DNA of 64,000 bases from Salana multivorans. GTDB lineage: Bacteria; Actinomycetota; Actinomycetes; Actinomycetales; Beutenbergiaceae. Where the stretch lies: contig NZ_RKHQ01000001.1 of NCBI RefSeq assembly GCF_003751805.1, positions 1,674,001-1,738,000 on the forward strand, given 5' to 3'. Positions 45,252-55,575 of the stretch are shown piece after piece. The notes beneath the pieces are model-generated. The model saw only the letters and a program-made list of their open reading frames with translations, was not told where the DNA came from and did no database searches. A program made the translations under genes and the position numbers. Every line of letters begins with the position of its first letter. Within the stretch, counting starts at the first letter, position 1.

Positions 45252-48071
45252 GTGATGCTGAGAGAAGAAGTTCGGGCTGGGGCGGGTGCCTCGGTGCCGG
45301 TGACGGCGCGCCGCAGGAGTGCCAGGAGGCTCGCGGGGAGAGGATCGGCGGCCGCGTTCGTCGTCTTCCTCGCGTGCCAGGGGATGCCGGCCGCGGCGGC
45401 CCCGACCCTCGACTACGGCCCGAGCGGCACGGCGTCCATGACCGTCTCCGGTGCGGACGATCCCGGCGTCGCCACGGACTTCACCGTTCCGGGCGGCGTG
45501 TCCACGATCGGCTTCCACATCGACGGTGCCTCGGGCGGGGGCGCGGGCGGCAACTTCGGCGGCGTGGCGACGGCCCTCGCCGGGACCATCGACGTCGAGC
45601 CGGGCGACGTGCTCAGGCTCGTCCCGTCGGCGCCGGGCGCGAACGAGGCGGACGGAGGGACCGGCGGAGCGGGGTACTCCCCGGGCGGTACCGGCGGCTC
45701 GGCGAGCGGTTCCGCCGCCGGCGGAGGCGGGGGTGGTGGCTCGTCCGCGATCGCGATCGTTCACGGGGACACGGGCGTCGAGGAGATCCTCGTCGTCGCG
45801 GCGGGAGGCGGCGCCGCCGGAGGCTGCTCCTACGCCTGGTTCTGCAGCGGCAGCGCGGGTGGCATGGGCGACCGCGCCGGTGAGCACGGTGGTGGCGGAG
45901 CCTCGGACTGGGGTCGCGGTGGCGAGCCCGGCATCGGCGCCACGGGTGGCGCCGGCGGCCTCGGCGGTGCCTGGGGTGCGGAGGGGACGAACGGTCGCGA
46001 CGCCGAGGACGGCGGCGCCGGCGGTGACGGTGGCGGCGGGTGGAGCTACGCGGGAGCCGGCGGTGGCGGCGGTGGCGGTTACGCGGGCGGTGGCGGTGGT
46101 GGCGGCGGCGAGTTCAGCACGAGCCACGGCGGCGGTGGCGCCGGCGGTTCGTCGTTCGTCAACGACGCGACGTCACGGACCGTCACGGCGGCCTACCGGT
46201 ACGGCAACGCCAGCGAGGTGGATCCGGACATCGCCGCCGACCTGGTGACGCAGTTCGGGACCGCCGCCGACTGGACGAGCATCAACGGCTGGGCGACGGG
46301 CGACATCTCCCTGTTCTGGGACCCCTCGTACACGATCGACATCGCGACGGTCGTCAACGACGGCGTGACGCCGATCTGGGAGGGCAGCAACGTCTGCATC
46401 GACATGACCGCGACGAACGCCGACGACGCGACCAAGGACGTCCCCGGCAGCTCCTGGGCCATCTACAACGAGGCGGGGCGCCTGCTCAACGGGTTCAACG
46501 TGGCCCCGAGCGGTCACGGGATCGTCGGGACGTACTGCACCTCGACGCTGTCGGCCGGAACGTACGCGTTCCGGATCGAGTTCGTCTCGGGCGAGGAGAA
46601 CTACAGCACGACCGAGACGTGGGTGAGCTTCGTCGTCCTCGATCCCGCGGCTGACGACGACGGCGACGGGCTGACCAACGCCGAGGAGGACGCTCTCGGG
46701 ACCGACCCGCTCGACCCGGACACCGACGGTGACGGGATGGGTGACGGGTTCGAGGTCGACAACGGGTTCGACCCGCTCAACCCCGACGAGGATGGCAACG
46801 GCGTGCTGGATGGTGAGGACGACGCCGACGGCGATGGCCTGACCAACGGCGAGGAAGAGGACCACGGGACGGACCCGAACAACCCCGACACCGACGGTGA
46901 CGGGATGGGTGACGGGTACGAGGTCGACAACGGGTTCGACCCGCTTGACCCCGATGAGGACGGCAACGGCGTGCTGGATGGTGACGACGACGCCGACGGC
47001 GACGGCCTGACCAACGGCGAGGAGGAAGAGCACGGCACCGACCCGCTCGATCCGGACACCGATGGTGACGGGATGGGTGACGGGTTCGAGATCGACAACG
47101 GGTTCGACCCGCTCAACCCGGACGAGGACGGCAACGGGGTCCCGGATGGTGACGACGACGCCGACGGCGACGGCCTCACCAACGGTGAGGAAGAGGACCA
47201 CGGCACCGACCCGAACAACCCCGACACCGACGGCGACGGCCTCACCGACGGTGACGAGATCGACCACGGGACGGACCCGAACAACCCCGACACCGACGGC
47301 GACGGCCTCACCGACGGTGACGAGATCGACCACGGCACCGATCCGCTCGACCCGGACACCGACGGCGACGGGATGGGTGACGGGTTCGAGGTGGACAACG
47401 GGTTCGACCCGCTCAACCCGGACGAGGACGGCAACGGGGTCCCGGATGGTGAGGACGACGCCGACGGTGACGGCCTGACCAACGGCGAGGAAGAGGACCA
47501 CGGGACGGACCCGAACAACCCGGACACCGACGGTGACGGGATGGGTGACGGGTTCGAGGTGGACAACGGGTTCGACCCGCTCAACCCGGATGAGGACGGC
47601 AACGGGGTCCTGGATGGTGACGACGACGCCGACGGCGACGGCCTCACCAATGGCGAGGAGGAGGACCACGGCACGGACCCGAACAACCCCGACACCGACG
47701 GTGACGGGATGGGTGACGGCTTCGAGGTGGACAACGGGTTCGACCCGCTCAACCCCGATGAGGACGGCAACGGCGTCCTGGACGGTGACGACGACGCCGA
47801 CGGCGACGGCCTCACCAACGGCGAGGAAGAGGACCACGGCACCGACCCGAACAACCCCGACACCGACGGCGACGGCGTCTCCGACGGTGACGAGGTCAAG
47901 AACGGCTCTGATCCCCTGGACGCCGCGAGCCAGCCGGGCTCCTCGCTCGCTGGGCTCCTCGCCTCGACCGGTTCGGCGCTCGTCGCGGCCTCGGTGATCG
48001 CGGTGCTGTCGCTCGTGCTCGGCGGAGCGATCGTGCTGGTGCGTCGTAGCCGGAGGACGTTCGGACTCTGA
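45252..48071 (+). CDS. Secreted, sortase-anchored protein with TSP3-like calcium repeats
   Basis: A 939-residue exported protein. The signal peptide ends near [10 protein letters not shown]. Residues about 85-310 are a Gly-rich domain ([11 protein letters not shown] type), about 320-465 a beta-rich domain, and 492-871 six 56-residue Asp-rich repeats with two 22-residue copies between them. Each repeat has DxDGDG motifs expected to bind calcium, as in thrombospondin type 3 repeats. The end has LASTG (903-907), a membrane helix and an RRSRRTFGL tail: a sortase E (LAxTG) anchoring signal. GTG at 45252 is seven bases after GGAG; ATG 45255 is the alternative. Function unknown, perhaps adhesion. 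Confidence 0.88.
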   Translation: MMLREEVRAGAGASVPVTARRRSARRLAGRGSAAAFVVFLACQGMPAAAAPTLDYGPSGTASMTVSGADDPGVATDFTVPGGVSTIGFHIDGASGGGAGGNFGGVATALAGTIDVEPGDVLRLVPSAPGANEADGGTGGAGYSPGGTGGSASGSAAGGGGGGGSSAIAIVHGDTGVEEILVVAAGGGAAGGCSYAWFCSGSAGGMGDRAGEHGGGGASDWGRGGEPGIGATGGAGGLGGAWGAEGTNGRDAEDGGAGGDGGGGWSYAGAGGGGGGGYAGGGGGGGGEFSTSHGGGGAGGSSFVNDATSRTVTAAYRYGNASEVDPDIAADLVTQFGTAADWTSINGWATGDISLFWDPSYTIDIATVVNDGVTPIWEGSNVCIDMTATNADDATKDVPGSSWAIYNEAGRLLNGFNVAPSGHGIVGTYCTSTLSAGTYAFRIEFVSGEENYSTTETWVSFVVLDPAADDDGDGLTNAEEDALGTDPLDPDTDGDGMGDGFEVDNGFDPLNPDEDGNGVLDGEDDADGDGLTNGEEEDHGTDPNNPDTDGDGMGDGYEVDNGFDPLDPDEDGNGVLDGDDDADGDGLTNGEEEEHGTDPLDPDTDGDGMGDGFEIDNGFDPLNPDEDGNGVPDGDDDADGDGLTNGEEEDHGTDPNNPDTDGDGLTDGDEIDHGTDPNNPDTDGDGLTDGDEIDHGTDPLDPDTDGDGMGDGFEVDNGFDPLNPDEDGNGVPDGEDDADGDGLTNGEEEDHGTDPNNPDTDGDGMGDGFEVDNGFDPLNPDEDGNGVLDGDDDADGDGLTNGEEEDHGTDPNNPDTDGDGMGDGFEVDNGFDPLNPDEDGNGVLDGDDDADGDGLTNGEEEDHGTDPNNPDTDGDGVSDGDEVKNGSDPLDAASQPGSSLAGLLASTGSALVAASVIAVLSLVLGGAIVLVRRSRRTFGL
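46725..47864 (+). repeat. Tandem 168-bp DNA repeat within the calcium-repeat gene
   Basis: Six near-identical 168-bp units start at 46725, 46893, 47061, 47361, 47529 and 47697. Two 66-bp partial units are inserted between the third and fourth. The units differ mostly by third-base changes, which suggests recent expansion or homogenisation. Each encodes 56 residues containing DGDGMGDGF and [10 protein letters not shown]. Confidence 0.9.
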
Positions 48072-48081
48072 CCCCGGCTCT

Positions 48082-48114
48082 CCGTGCCGCAGGACCAGGG
48101 GTCCTGCGGCACGG
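48082..48114 (+). terminator. Strong hairpin terminator
   Basis: CCGTGCCGCAGGAC (48082-48095) pairs perfectly with GTCCTGCGGCACGG (48101-48114), loop of five, just after the surface-protein stop at 48071. The next roughly 240 bases hold no gene I can support; they include two copies of GCCGACAGCGGCGA. Confidence 0.85.
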
Positions 48115-48428
48115 GGGCGTCCGGACGGGGCGCCGGCCCGCCGTCGTGCCGCGGCGAGGTAGGCGACCATGTGCTGCGGCGGGTGGCGCGAGAGCCGACA
48201 GCGGCGACAGGGCCGACAGCGGCGATCGCGTGGGGGTGCGATCGCCGGCGCACGACCGTGCTCTGGCGGGTGGTGCAGGACATGGGGAGTTCCGATGGGG
48301 AGTGATCGGCGAGCCTGTGCCCGCCCGCGGGCGCGTGGGGCGCGCGAGTCGAGGCGGTGGGTGACGACGCGGCTGGGGTGCCGCCCGGGGGTCGTTCCAC
48401 GGCTTCTCCTGCCGGGCGGCGCGGCCTC

Positions 48429-50693
48429 GTGATCCACGCCGACGAGACGTTGCGGACCGTCCGGCTTCTGTTGCGCGGGGTGTCGGTGCAGATCGCCAGG
48501 CCGTGGGGCTGCGGCGAGATCGTGGACGCCGTCATCGAGCTGCTGGAGCTGCGCGGCGTGAGCGTCATGACGTGGCGCGAGCTCGCCGCGGCGCCCGGAG
48601 AGCCCGGTGACCGGGCCAGGCGCAACGGCCTCGTGCGCCGAGCGGACCAGCTCGCCGCGGCGTGGCGGCGATCGGGTGCGTCGGTCCTCGTGGTCGAGGA
48701 CGTCGAGGAGCTGGGCGCGGACGCCGTCGAGCTCGACGAGGTCACGCGCCGGGAGCACATCACGACGGTCATGACCGTGACGCTGGTCGACGGCGTCGCC
48801 CCCACCTCGCTGCCGGGTCGCGGCAGGGGCTACGTCCGCGTGCAGCTCGCGCGCCTCACCTACGCGGACACCCTCGAGCTCGTGAAGACGATGCTGCCCG
48901 GCCATCGTCGCGACGGGAGCCTGATCGAGGTCGCGTCGGAGGTCTTCCGCGCGACGGGCGGGGTCGTCGCGCTCGCCGAGGCGATGCTCCGCGGACTCCT
49001 GCTGGAGGAGTCGCTGACCACCGCCGGGGGCACGTGGCGGATCGGGGACGCGCGCTGGTGGTCGCACGTCGAGCCGGTCGCGGACGAGGCGCTGGTGTTC
49101 CTCCGCCGGGCCGGGCCGGCGAGTGCCTGCGACGCGTGCCCCGTCTCGTGGATGCGCGACGCCGGGCGGCCGAACGTCCGCAGTCAGGCGGGTCCCGCGG
49201 GCCTCGACGGCGGTCTCGCGACGTTCCCGGCGTGCGAGGGCTGTCTCGCCGACGAGTTCGTTCCCCCGATCCTGGTCGACCACCTCCGGTCCCGGTACCT
49301 GCGGCGGTTCCGCAGCGCGGCCGAGGGCTCCTCGTGGCGCGTCACGATGTCCGACCGGTCGGGCGGCAGGCGGGTCGGACGTGCTCTGCGCGACATCGAC
49401 GTGGCGTGCGTCGACGCGCTCGACGAGGGGCTGCGCCCGACGTCGGCCGACCCTGGTGGCGGTGGCGGTGGCGGCGTGGGCGGAGGCCGGTCGGCGTGGG
49501 CGGGCGGCTTGCCGAGCCCGCCGGTTCGGGGCGATGCGATCTTCGGACCGGTGGGCGGCGGTGTCGCGTCACCCGCCACCGGGCTGTTCCGCCGCTACCT
49601 GGGGTGGGCCCGTCGCGAGGACGCGGCCGAGGTCGCGGGACTCGCCGAGGGAGTCCCGTCGGAGGAGTGGCAGATCCGTGACGGGCTGTGGGAAGGCCTG
49701 GGGCGGCTGGCGGGCGCAGACCCGGCAGCGAGTGCCGGGTCCGGGTGGGGTGCGTCGTCGGCCGAGTCGTCGCTGTCGTCCTCACCGGAGGCCGTCCGGC
49801 GTCTGGCGCGGCGCGACGGGGAGGGCGCGATCCGGGTCGGGCTGAGGGACGTCGCGGACGCCTTCAGGTCCCTGGACGGCTCCCGCGTGCTGGTCGACTG
49901 CTACGTGGCGGCGCTGGTGCTCTTCTGGGCCGGGGAGGGGCGCCTGCACATGGGGCTCGTGGAACGGGTCCTGCACGCCTACCCCGCCCTGGACCGGAGC
50001 AGTCCGTTCTGGTCCGGCTTCCTCAACCTGGCGACCTTCGTCGCGTTCGCCGAGGGCGAGTGGCCGTCGCTCGCCGCCGTCGCGGACGTCAGGGGTGGCT
50101 CCGGCGGCCCCGGCGATCCGAGGACGGGGGTGCCGTGGGCATCGGCGCTCGACACGGAGCTCGCGATCGCCCTGGCGGGGGACGACGTCGCAGGCGCGGC
50201 AGCGCTGCTCGCGCGCATGGCCGACGACGCTCGGAGCGCCGCGCCACGGCTCGCGGAGGTCGAGGACGAGGTGCGGCGGGTCGAGGAGGGGACCAGTCCG
50301 GCCGGGTTCCTGGCCCTCGTCCTCGAGGTGGTGCGGCGGCGCGCGTTCGAGCGACCGAGCCGAGACGAGCTCGACGCCGTCCTGGTCCTGCACCGCAGGT
50401 TCCGAGGCCGCTATCCGGACGCGCTGTGCTCGCGGGAGAAGCTGGGCGCGGGCCGGGTGGACGCCCTGACGCCGCGCGAGGTCGAGATCGGCCTGCTGAG
50501 CGAGTGCCGGTCGACCCGAGAGATCGCGTCGCTGCTCGGGCTGTCGATCCGGACCGTCGACAACCATCTCGCGGCCGCGTTCCGCAAGACGGGTCTCAGC
50601 TCCCGCGTGGAGCTCTCGACGGCCATCTCGTGGAGCCACCTGGCGGGTGTCCCGAGGTGCGACCGGACGGCAGGCCGCGAGCGCGAGCCGTAG
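48429..50693 (+). CDS. LuxR-type regulator with degenerate P-loop domain
   Basis: About 754 residues (GTG at 48429; a GTG at 48357 in the same frame would add 24). The C-terminal 65 residues are a LuxR helix-turn-helix (LTPREVEIGLLSECRSTREI, then SLLGLSIRTVDNHLAAAF). The N-terminal part looks like a STAND/AAA module of large LuxR (LAL) regulators: the Walker B-like VLVVEDVEEL is present, but the Walker A place has ARPWGCGEIVDAV without the GKT/S. A Cys-rich loop (ASACDACPVSW, PACEGCLAD) could bind zinc. It lies between the surface protein and the cas operon. Target genes unknown. Confidence 0.75.
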   Translation: MIHADETLRTVRLLLRGVSVQIARPWGCGEIVDAVIELLELRGVSVMTWRELAAAPGEPGDRARRNGLVRRADQLAAAWRRSGASVLVVEDVEELGADAVELDEVTRREHITTVMTVTLVDGVAPTSLPGRGRGYVRVQLARLTYADTLELVKTMLPGHRRDGSLIEVASEVFRATGGVVALAEAMLRGLLLEESLTTAGGTWRIGDARWWSHVEPVADEALVFLRRAGPASACDACPVSWMRDAGRPNVRSQAGPAGLDGGLATFPACEGCLADEFVPPILVDHLRSRYLRRFRSAAEGSSWRVTMSDRSGGRRVGRALRDIDVACVDALDEGLRPTSADPGGGGGGGVGGGRSAWAGGLPSPPVRGDAIFGPVGGGVASPATGLFRRYLGWARREDAAEVAGLAEGVPSEEWQIRDGLWEGLGRLAGADPAASAGSGWGASSAESSLSSSPEAVRRLARRDGEGAIRVGLRDVADAFRSLDGSRVLVDCYVAALVLFWAGEGRLHMGLVERVLHAYPALDRSSPFWSGFLNLATFVAFAEGEWPSLAAVADVRGGSGGPGDPRTGVPWASALDTELAIALAGDDVAGAAALLARMADDARSAAPRLAEVEDEVRRVEEGTSPAGFLALVLEVVRRRAFERPSRDELDAVLVLHRRFRGRYPDALCSREKLGAGRVDALTPREVEIGLLSECRSTREIASLLGLSIRTVDNHLAAAFRKTGLSSRVELSTAISWSHLAGVPRCDRTAGREREP

Positions 50694-50935
50694 GAGGCGC
50701 GGCGGCGCCGCTTCCCCGTCCTTGTCGGGCGACGGAGCCCCCGCCAGCCCCGCAGGACGAGCCTTGTCCTGCCCGCGCCCCCGCCGTCGTGTCGTCGTGC
50801 GTCGAGAGTCTCGGGGACCGACTGAAGGCACCGTGACCTGGTGTGCCGAAGCGCGGCGTGCCGCCTCGCGGTCATGCTCATGAGCGCTGGTCGGTTCCGA
50901 GTGCGAAAGTGGCAGGCACTCGCTATCGTTTGGCC

Positions 50936-53890
50936 GTGGCCCCCGCATCGACCTCTGAAAGTGATCCATGGCGGCTCGTGTGGGCAAAGGCACCCAAACC
51001 TGAGCAAGGTGGGCAGCGTTGTTGGTCACCGCTTCACACCCATCTGACCGACACGGGCGCTGTCGTCCGGCTCATCTGGGACGAGTGGCTCGGACAGCCG
51101 GCGGGCTCCGTCGTTGCGGCGGACTGCGGGGGCGATCAGGATGTCGCCCGCGAGGTCGCGGCGCTCGCCGGTGCGCTCCACGACATCGGCAAGGCGACGC
51201 GCGCGTTCGCTGGCCAGGTGCCGGAGATGAAGGCCGAGATGGTGCATCGCGGCGGGTTCACCTGGTCGTTGGCCGCATGCGACGAGGACTCGCGGAAGCT
51301 CCCCCACGCTCTCGCCGGCCAGGTGATCGTTGAGCGGTTCCTCGCCGCCCGGGGCGTCCCAGCCGCGAACGCGCGCGCGTTCGGTGTCATCGTTGGCGGC
51401 CATCACGGCGTTCCCCCGACCGGCGGCGAGTTGCACGTGGCGAGCGCGGCCACCCGATACCTGGGTCACGGAGAGTGGGATGACGCGCGTTTCGCGCTCG
51501 TCGACCACGTCATCACCCGGCTAGGCCTCGAGGACGCCGTCGAGTCCCTGCGAACGGTCCGACTCTCGGACGCCAGTCAGATGCTCCTTTCCGCGCTCGT
51601 TGTCATGGCGGACTGGATCGCGTCGAACGCCGAGTACTTCCCCCTCGTCCCCGCCTGGCGCGACAGCGACGACGACCCGAACGTGCGGGCTCGACGCGGC
51701 TGGGACGCGCTGGCGCTCCCGCGACCGTGGCGAGCGACCGCCGAGAGCCTGACCGCCGACCCGTCCGATCTTCTCCGGACTCGGTTCGGCGTGGACTTCG
51801 ACGCGAACGACGTCCAGCTGCTCGCGGTGGAGTCGGCCCGCGCGATGCCGGAACCCGGCCTGCTGCTCATCGAGGCGGTCATGGGCGTCGGGAAGACGGA
51901 GGCATCCCTGCTGGCGGCCGAGGTGCTGGCAGCCCGGTTCGGGTTCTCCGGGGTGTTCTACGGATTGCCGACACGCGCGACCGCCGACGCCATGTTCCTC
52001 CGCGTCCTGCGGTGGTGGGAGAACCTCCCGGGTGAGGACGAGGGCGACCGGGGCGTCGCGCTCCGGCACGGGACCGCATCGCTCAACGAGGCATACCGTG
52101 GGCTGCCGAGGAGACGGCCGACGACGACGGCGCGATCCGCCGAGAACCTTGACGACGACGCCCCCTTGGCGTCCGACCACTACGTCGACATCGGCCGCGA
52201 TGTGGACGCGCCGGTGTGGGCCGGGCGCCACGGTGCCCCTGGCGGTGTCGTGGCGCACCACTGGACCTCCGGGAGGAAGCAGGCGTCGTTCGCCGACTCC
52301 GTCATCGCGACCATCGACCATGAGCTGCTCGCCGCGCTCTCCTCGCGTCACGTCGTCCTGCGCCACCTCGGGCTCGCGCGCCAGGTGGTCGTGCTCGACG
52401 AGATCCACGCCGCAGATACCTGGATGTTCGTCTACCTCGCGCGCGCCCTCGAGTGGCTGGCCAGGTACGGAGTTCCGGTGATCGCGATGTCGGCGACGCT
52501 AGCCCCCGATCAGCGACGGCAGCTCGTAGAGGCATACGAGAAGGGCCGTCGAGCGCGCGTCTCCGCGCTCGCCGAGGAGTCGGCGGTTCCACGTGACGCC
52601 GCTGGACTGGTGCAGCCCCGCTTCCGGCGGGCCGCATCTCCGATGCCAGAGATTCCGGAGCTCGACGACTATCCGCGTCTGACGACGCTCGCCGGCGGCG
52701 TCGTGACGACCCGGAACGCGCCGCCGGGGGCCGCTCGCGGGGTGGACGTCGAATGGCTCTCGGGCGACCATGCCGCCCTCGTCAAGGCCGTCGAACCAGT
52801 CCTCACCGCCGGCGGGTGTGTTCTCGTCGTACGTAACACGGTTCGCCGCGCCGTCGAGACCTACCGCGAGCTGCGACGCGTCTGGGGAGAGTCGGTCTCG
52901 CTGACCCACTCGCGTTTCGTCGCCTTCGACCGACTCCGCAACGACGACTGGTTGCGCGAGACATTCGGGCCCGGCGACGACGGCGACCGGGCAGGTCGCA
53001 TCGTCGTCGCCACCCAGGTCGCCGAGCAGTCGCTCGACGTCGACTTCGATCTGCTCGTGACGGACCTCGCCCCGATCGACCTCGTGCTCCAGCGCATCGG
53101 TCGGCTCCAGCGCCACGCGGGTCGGTCGCGTCCCGCCGCGGCGTCGCGGCCACGCTGCCTGGTTGCCGGGCTCGAGCCCTCACCGTCGGCGGATGTCGTG
53201 CCCACGCCTGAGCGGGGGTCGACCGCGGTGTACGGCGCGCACCACCTCTTGCGCACGGCGGCCCTGCTCGCCGAGTACGACGGACGTCCGCTCGACCTGC
53301 CGACCGACGTGCCGGTACTGGTGCGTCGCTGCTACGGCGCCGAACCCCTCGGCCCCGCGACCTGGCAGAACGCCATGACCGAGGCCGAGCGTGACTTCCG
53401 CAAGGCGCAGTCGGACGCCGAGCACAATGCGACGGTCTACCGCCTTCGCGCCCCGGGCGAGGCCAGCTCCCTTCTCGGTCTCCTCGCCAATGAGACGGGT
53501 GAGGCTGAGACCAGCACCGGGATCGCCAAGCAGGTGCGGCAGGCCGACGGTGGTTTCGAGGTCGTCCTTCTTGTCAATGACCAGGACGGACTTCGGCTGC
53601 TGCCGCAGTTCGAGGACGACCGCCCGCTTCATCGGGACGTCCCTCCCAATCGTGAGACCGAACGTCTGCTCGCGCGTTCGATGGTACGAGTGCCGGGATG
53701 GGTCGTCGGTAACGAGAGCTGGACCGACCAGGTCCTTAATGACCTGTCGGAGAACTACTTTCGTGAGTGGCAGAAAAGTCCCGTCCTTGGCGGACAGCTC
53801 ATTCTTCTGCTGAGTCCGGAGCTGACTGGCAGGATGGGCCCATTCATCGTGACCTACGACGCCGAGGTCGGGTTGGGAGTCGAGAAGTGA
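50936..53890 (+). CDS. cas3: CRISPR-associated helicase/nuclease Cas3 (type I-E)
   Basis: A 984-residue Cas3 that nicks, unwinds and degrades target DNA after Cascade recognition. The HD nuclease domain comes first (His82/Asp83 in ALHDIGKAT; GGHHGVPP later). The SF2 helicase follows: Walker A VMGVGKTEASL (Lys320), DEIH at 488-491 and SATLAPDQ, then motif VI in QRIGRLQRH. The GTG at 50936 is chosen from domain boundaries. TATCGT at 50924-50929 could be its -10, making the mRNA leaderless. The frame is open to 50843. The stop overlaps the next gene by four bases. Confidence 0.95.
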   Translation: MAPASTSESDPWRLVWAKAPKPEQGGQRCWSPLHTHLTDTGAVVRLIWDEWLGQPAGSVVAADCGGDQDVAREVAALAGALHDIGKATRAFAGQVPEMKAEMVHRGGFTWSLAACDEDSRKLPHALAGQVIVERFLAARGVPAANARAFGVIVGGHHGVPPTGGELHVASAATRYLGHGEWDDARFALVDHVITRLGLEDAVESLRTVRLSDASQMLLSALVVMADWIASNAEYFPLVPAWRDSDDDPNVRARRGWDALALPRPWRATAESLTADPSDLLRTRFGVDFDANDVQLLAVESARAMPEPGLLLIEAVMGVGKTEASLLAAEVLAARFGFSGVFYGLPTRATADAMFLRVLRWWENLPGEDEGDRGVALRHGTASLNEAYRGLPRRRPTTTARSAENLDDDAPLASDHYVDIGRDVDAPVWAGRHGAPGGVVAHHWTSGRKQASFADSVIATIDHELLAALSSRHVVLRHLGLARQVVVLDEIHAADTWMFVYLARALEWLARYGVPVIAMSATLAPDQRRQLVEAYEKGRRARVSALAEESAVPRDAAGLVQPRFRRAASPMPEIPELDDYPRLTTLAGGVVTTRNAPPGAARGVDVEWLSGDHAALVKAVEPVLTAGGCVLVVRNTVRRAVETYRELRRVWGESVSLTHSRFVAFDRLRNDDWLRETFGPGDDGDRAGRIVVATQVAEQSLDVDFDLLVTDLAPIDLVLQRIGRLQRHAGRSRPAAASRPRCLVAGLEPSPSADVVPTPERGSTAVYGAHHLLRTAALLAEYDGRPLDLPTDVPVLVRRCYGAEPLGPATWQNAMTEAERDFRKAQSDAEHNATVYRLRAPGEASSLLGLLANETGEAETSTGIAKQVRQADGGFEVVLLVNDQDGLRLLPQFEDDRPLHRDVPPNRETERLLARSMVRVPGWVVGNESWTDQVLNDLSENYFREWQKSPVLGGQLILLLSPELTGRMGPFIVTYDAEVGLGVEK

Positions 53891-55575
53891 CGGGTGCGCA
53901 CGGGTACGACCTGGTGAGCGAGCCCTGGGTCCGGGTGCTCGATGTCGACGGTGTGACGCGCGAGCTCTCGCTCCTGGAGGTGATGGAGCAGGCGCCGGTC
54001 GTCGTCCGCCTGGCGGGCGAGCTGCCTACGCAGGACGCCGCCATGCTCCGCCTGCTGCTGGCGATCGTCCAGCGCGCGCTCGAGCCGTTCGCGCCGGAGA
54101 CGGTGGCGCAGGTTCCCGAGATGGTCTCGATACTCCGGGGCCAGTGGGTGGAGACCGTGGTCCCGGCCGTGCGGTCGTATCTGGAGAAGCACCGCGATCG
54201 ATTCGATCTTTTTCACCCTGCAACCCCGTTCTTCCAGGTGGCGGGAATGCGGACCGTCAAGGGCGAGGTGAGTGAGCTGAGCAAGCTGATCGCCGACATG
54301 CCCGCCGGACGCCCGTATCTCTCGATGCGATCCGCGCGTGCCGCCGAACGCGTCGAGCCCGGCGAGGCGGGGCGCTGGCTCGTCCACCTCCAGGCGTACG
54401 ACTCGTCAGGGATCAAGACGGGCGTCGTCGGACATCCACGGGCGAAGGGAGGCAAGGTCTATCCCGAGGGCGTCGGCTGGACCGGCCAGCTCGGTCTCGT
54501 CCACCTGGCCGGCGACACGCTCGCGGAGACGCTGCTGCTCAACCTCTGGGCCGTCCTCCTCGGCGACGACATCCGTGTCGCCGACCTCCCGCCGTGGGAG
54601 CGTCCGCCGCAGACGCTCGATCCGTCGCCGGACCTTCTCACCCGACCCGCTGGCCCGGTCGACGCCTACACCTGGCAACCCCGGCGCGTGTTGCTGCGTG
54701 GAGACGCAACAGGGGTGTCCGGCGTCCTCGTCACCTACGGGGACAGGTTCATTCTTCAGGAGCGTCAGGACATGGTGCACCGGGAGCCGATGACGCTCTG
54801 GCGGTTCTCGAGACCGCAGACGGCGAAGTACCACCGTGACATTCAGATGACACGCAAGCACCAGCCAGGACTCGCGCTCTGGCGAGGGATCGAGAGCGTG
54901 CTCCCGGGAGTCCGGGTCCCGGTCACGACGTCTCGCAAGGATGACCCGCCACCGGCGTCGTCGCAGATCGTCGAGCACGCCGGTCGGCTGGCGCTCGAGG
55001 GTGCACTCCGGGACGGTCTCGTTCATTACCGCGCCGTCGGCCTCGAGTACGGGGCTCAGGAGAGCGTCGTCGACGACGTGGTCGAGGACTCGCTCGACCT
55101 CCCCGCGATCATCCTGCGCCCCGAGCAGGAGGAGCTGCGTCAGGTAGCGATCGACGCGGTCGAGTCGGCCAAGAAGGGCGTCGGGGCGCTCGCCGAGCTC
55201 GCCCGCGGCTTGGCGCGGGCCTCGGGAGCCGGGCGCGAAGAGACGTCCGGACCAGGCGACCGAGCTTACGAGATCGGCTACAGCGCACTCGATCAGCCCT
55301 ACCGGGAGTGGCTGCGCCGTGACCTCGTCGCGGCACACGACCCGCTCGTCGCGGAGAAGGTCTGGCACCGTCGAGTGCGCGGCGTTCTGGTGGAGATCGG
55401 CGAGGAGCTGGTCGTCGGAGTACCCGAAAAGGCCTGGCGGGGAACGGGGCCGTCAGGGGCGCGGGAGGACGTGGGTGCGGTCTACCACCGTTTCCAGCGC
55501 ATGCTGCGCGCCGCGGTACCGCGGGCCTATCCGCCGAGTGAGAGGACCGACGTGAGTCAGGAGCAGACGCCATGA
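53887..55575 (+). CDS. cas8e: Cascade large subunit Cas8e/Cse1
   Basis: A 562-residue type I-E large subunit (CasA/Cse1) that checks the PAM and starts R-loop formation. The opening YDLVSEPWVRVLDVDGVTRE is characteristic, as is the later DLFHPATPFFQVAGM (a zinc-free version of the N-terminal domain) and the AWGP-like core around MTLWRFSRPQTAKYHRD. The C-terminal four-helix bundle ends near YHRFQRMLRAAVPRAYP. The GTG at 53887 overlaps the cas3 stop (GTGA); the next gene overlaps by four bases. Part of the Cascade complex in the cytosol. Confidence 0.94.
   Translation: MTGAHGYDLVSEPWVRVLDVDGVTRELSLLEVMEQAPVVVRLAGELPTQDAAMLRLLLAIVQRALEPFAPETVAQVPEMVSILRGQWVETVVPAVRSYLEKHRDRFDLFHPATPFFQVAGMRTVKGEVSELSKLIADMPAGRPYLSMRSARAAERVEPGEAGRWLVHLQAYDSSGIKTGVVGHPRAKGGKVYPEGVGWTGQLGLVHLAGDTLAETLLLNLWAVLLGDDIRVADLPPWERPPQTLDPSPDLLTRPAGPVDAYTWQPRRVLLRGDATGVSGVLVTYGDRFILQERQDMVHREPMTLWRFSRPQTAKYHRDIQMTRKHQPGLALWRGIESVLPGVRVPVTTSRKDDPPPASSQIVEHAGRLALEGALRDGLVHYRAVGLEYGAQESVVDDVVEDSLDLPAIILRPEQEELRQVAIDAVESAKKGVGALAELARGLARASGAGREETSGPGDRAYEIGYSALDQPYREWLRRDLVAAHDPLVAEKVWHRRVRGVLVEIGEELVVGVPEKAWRGTGPSGAREDVGAVYHRFQRMLRAAVPRAYPPSERTDVSQEQTP

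Noticed and set aside
47958-47972. LPXTG-type (sortase A) anchor on the calcium-repeat protein
   Set aside because: The motif is LASTG, which fits the LAxTG signal of class E sortases, not LPXTG.
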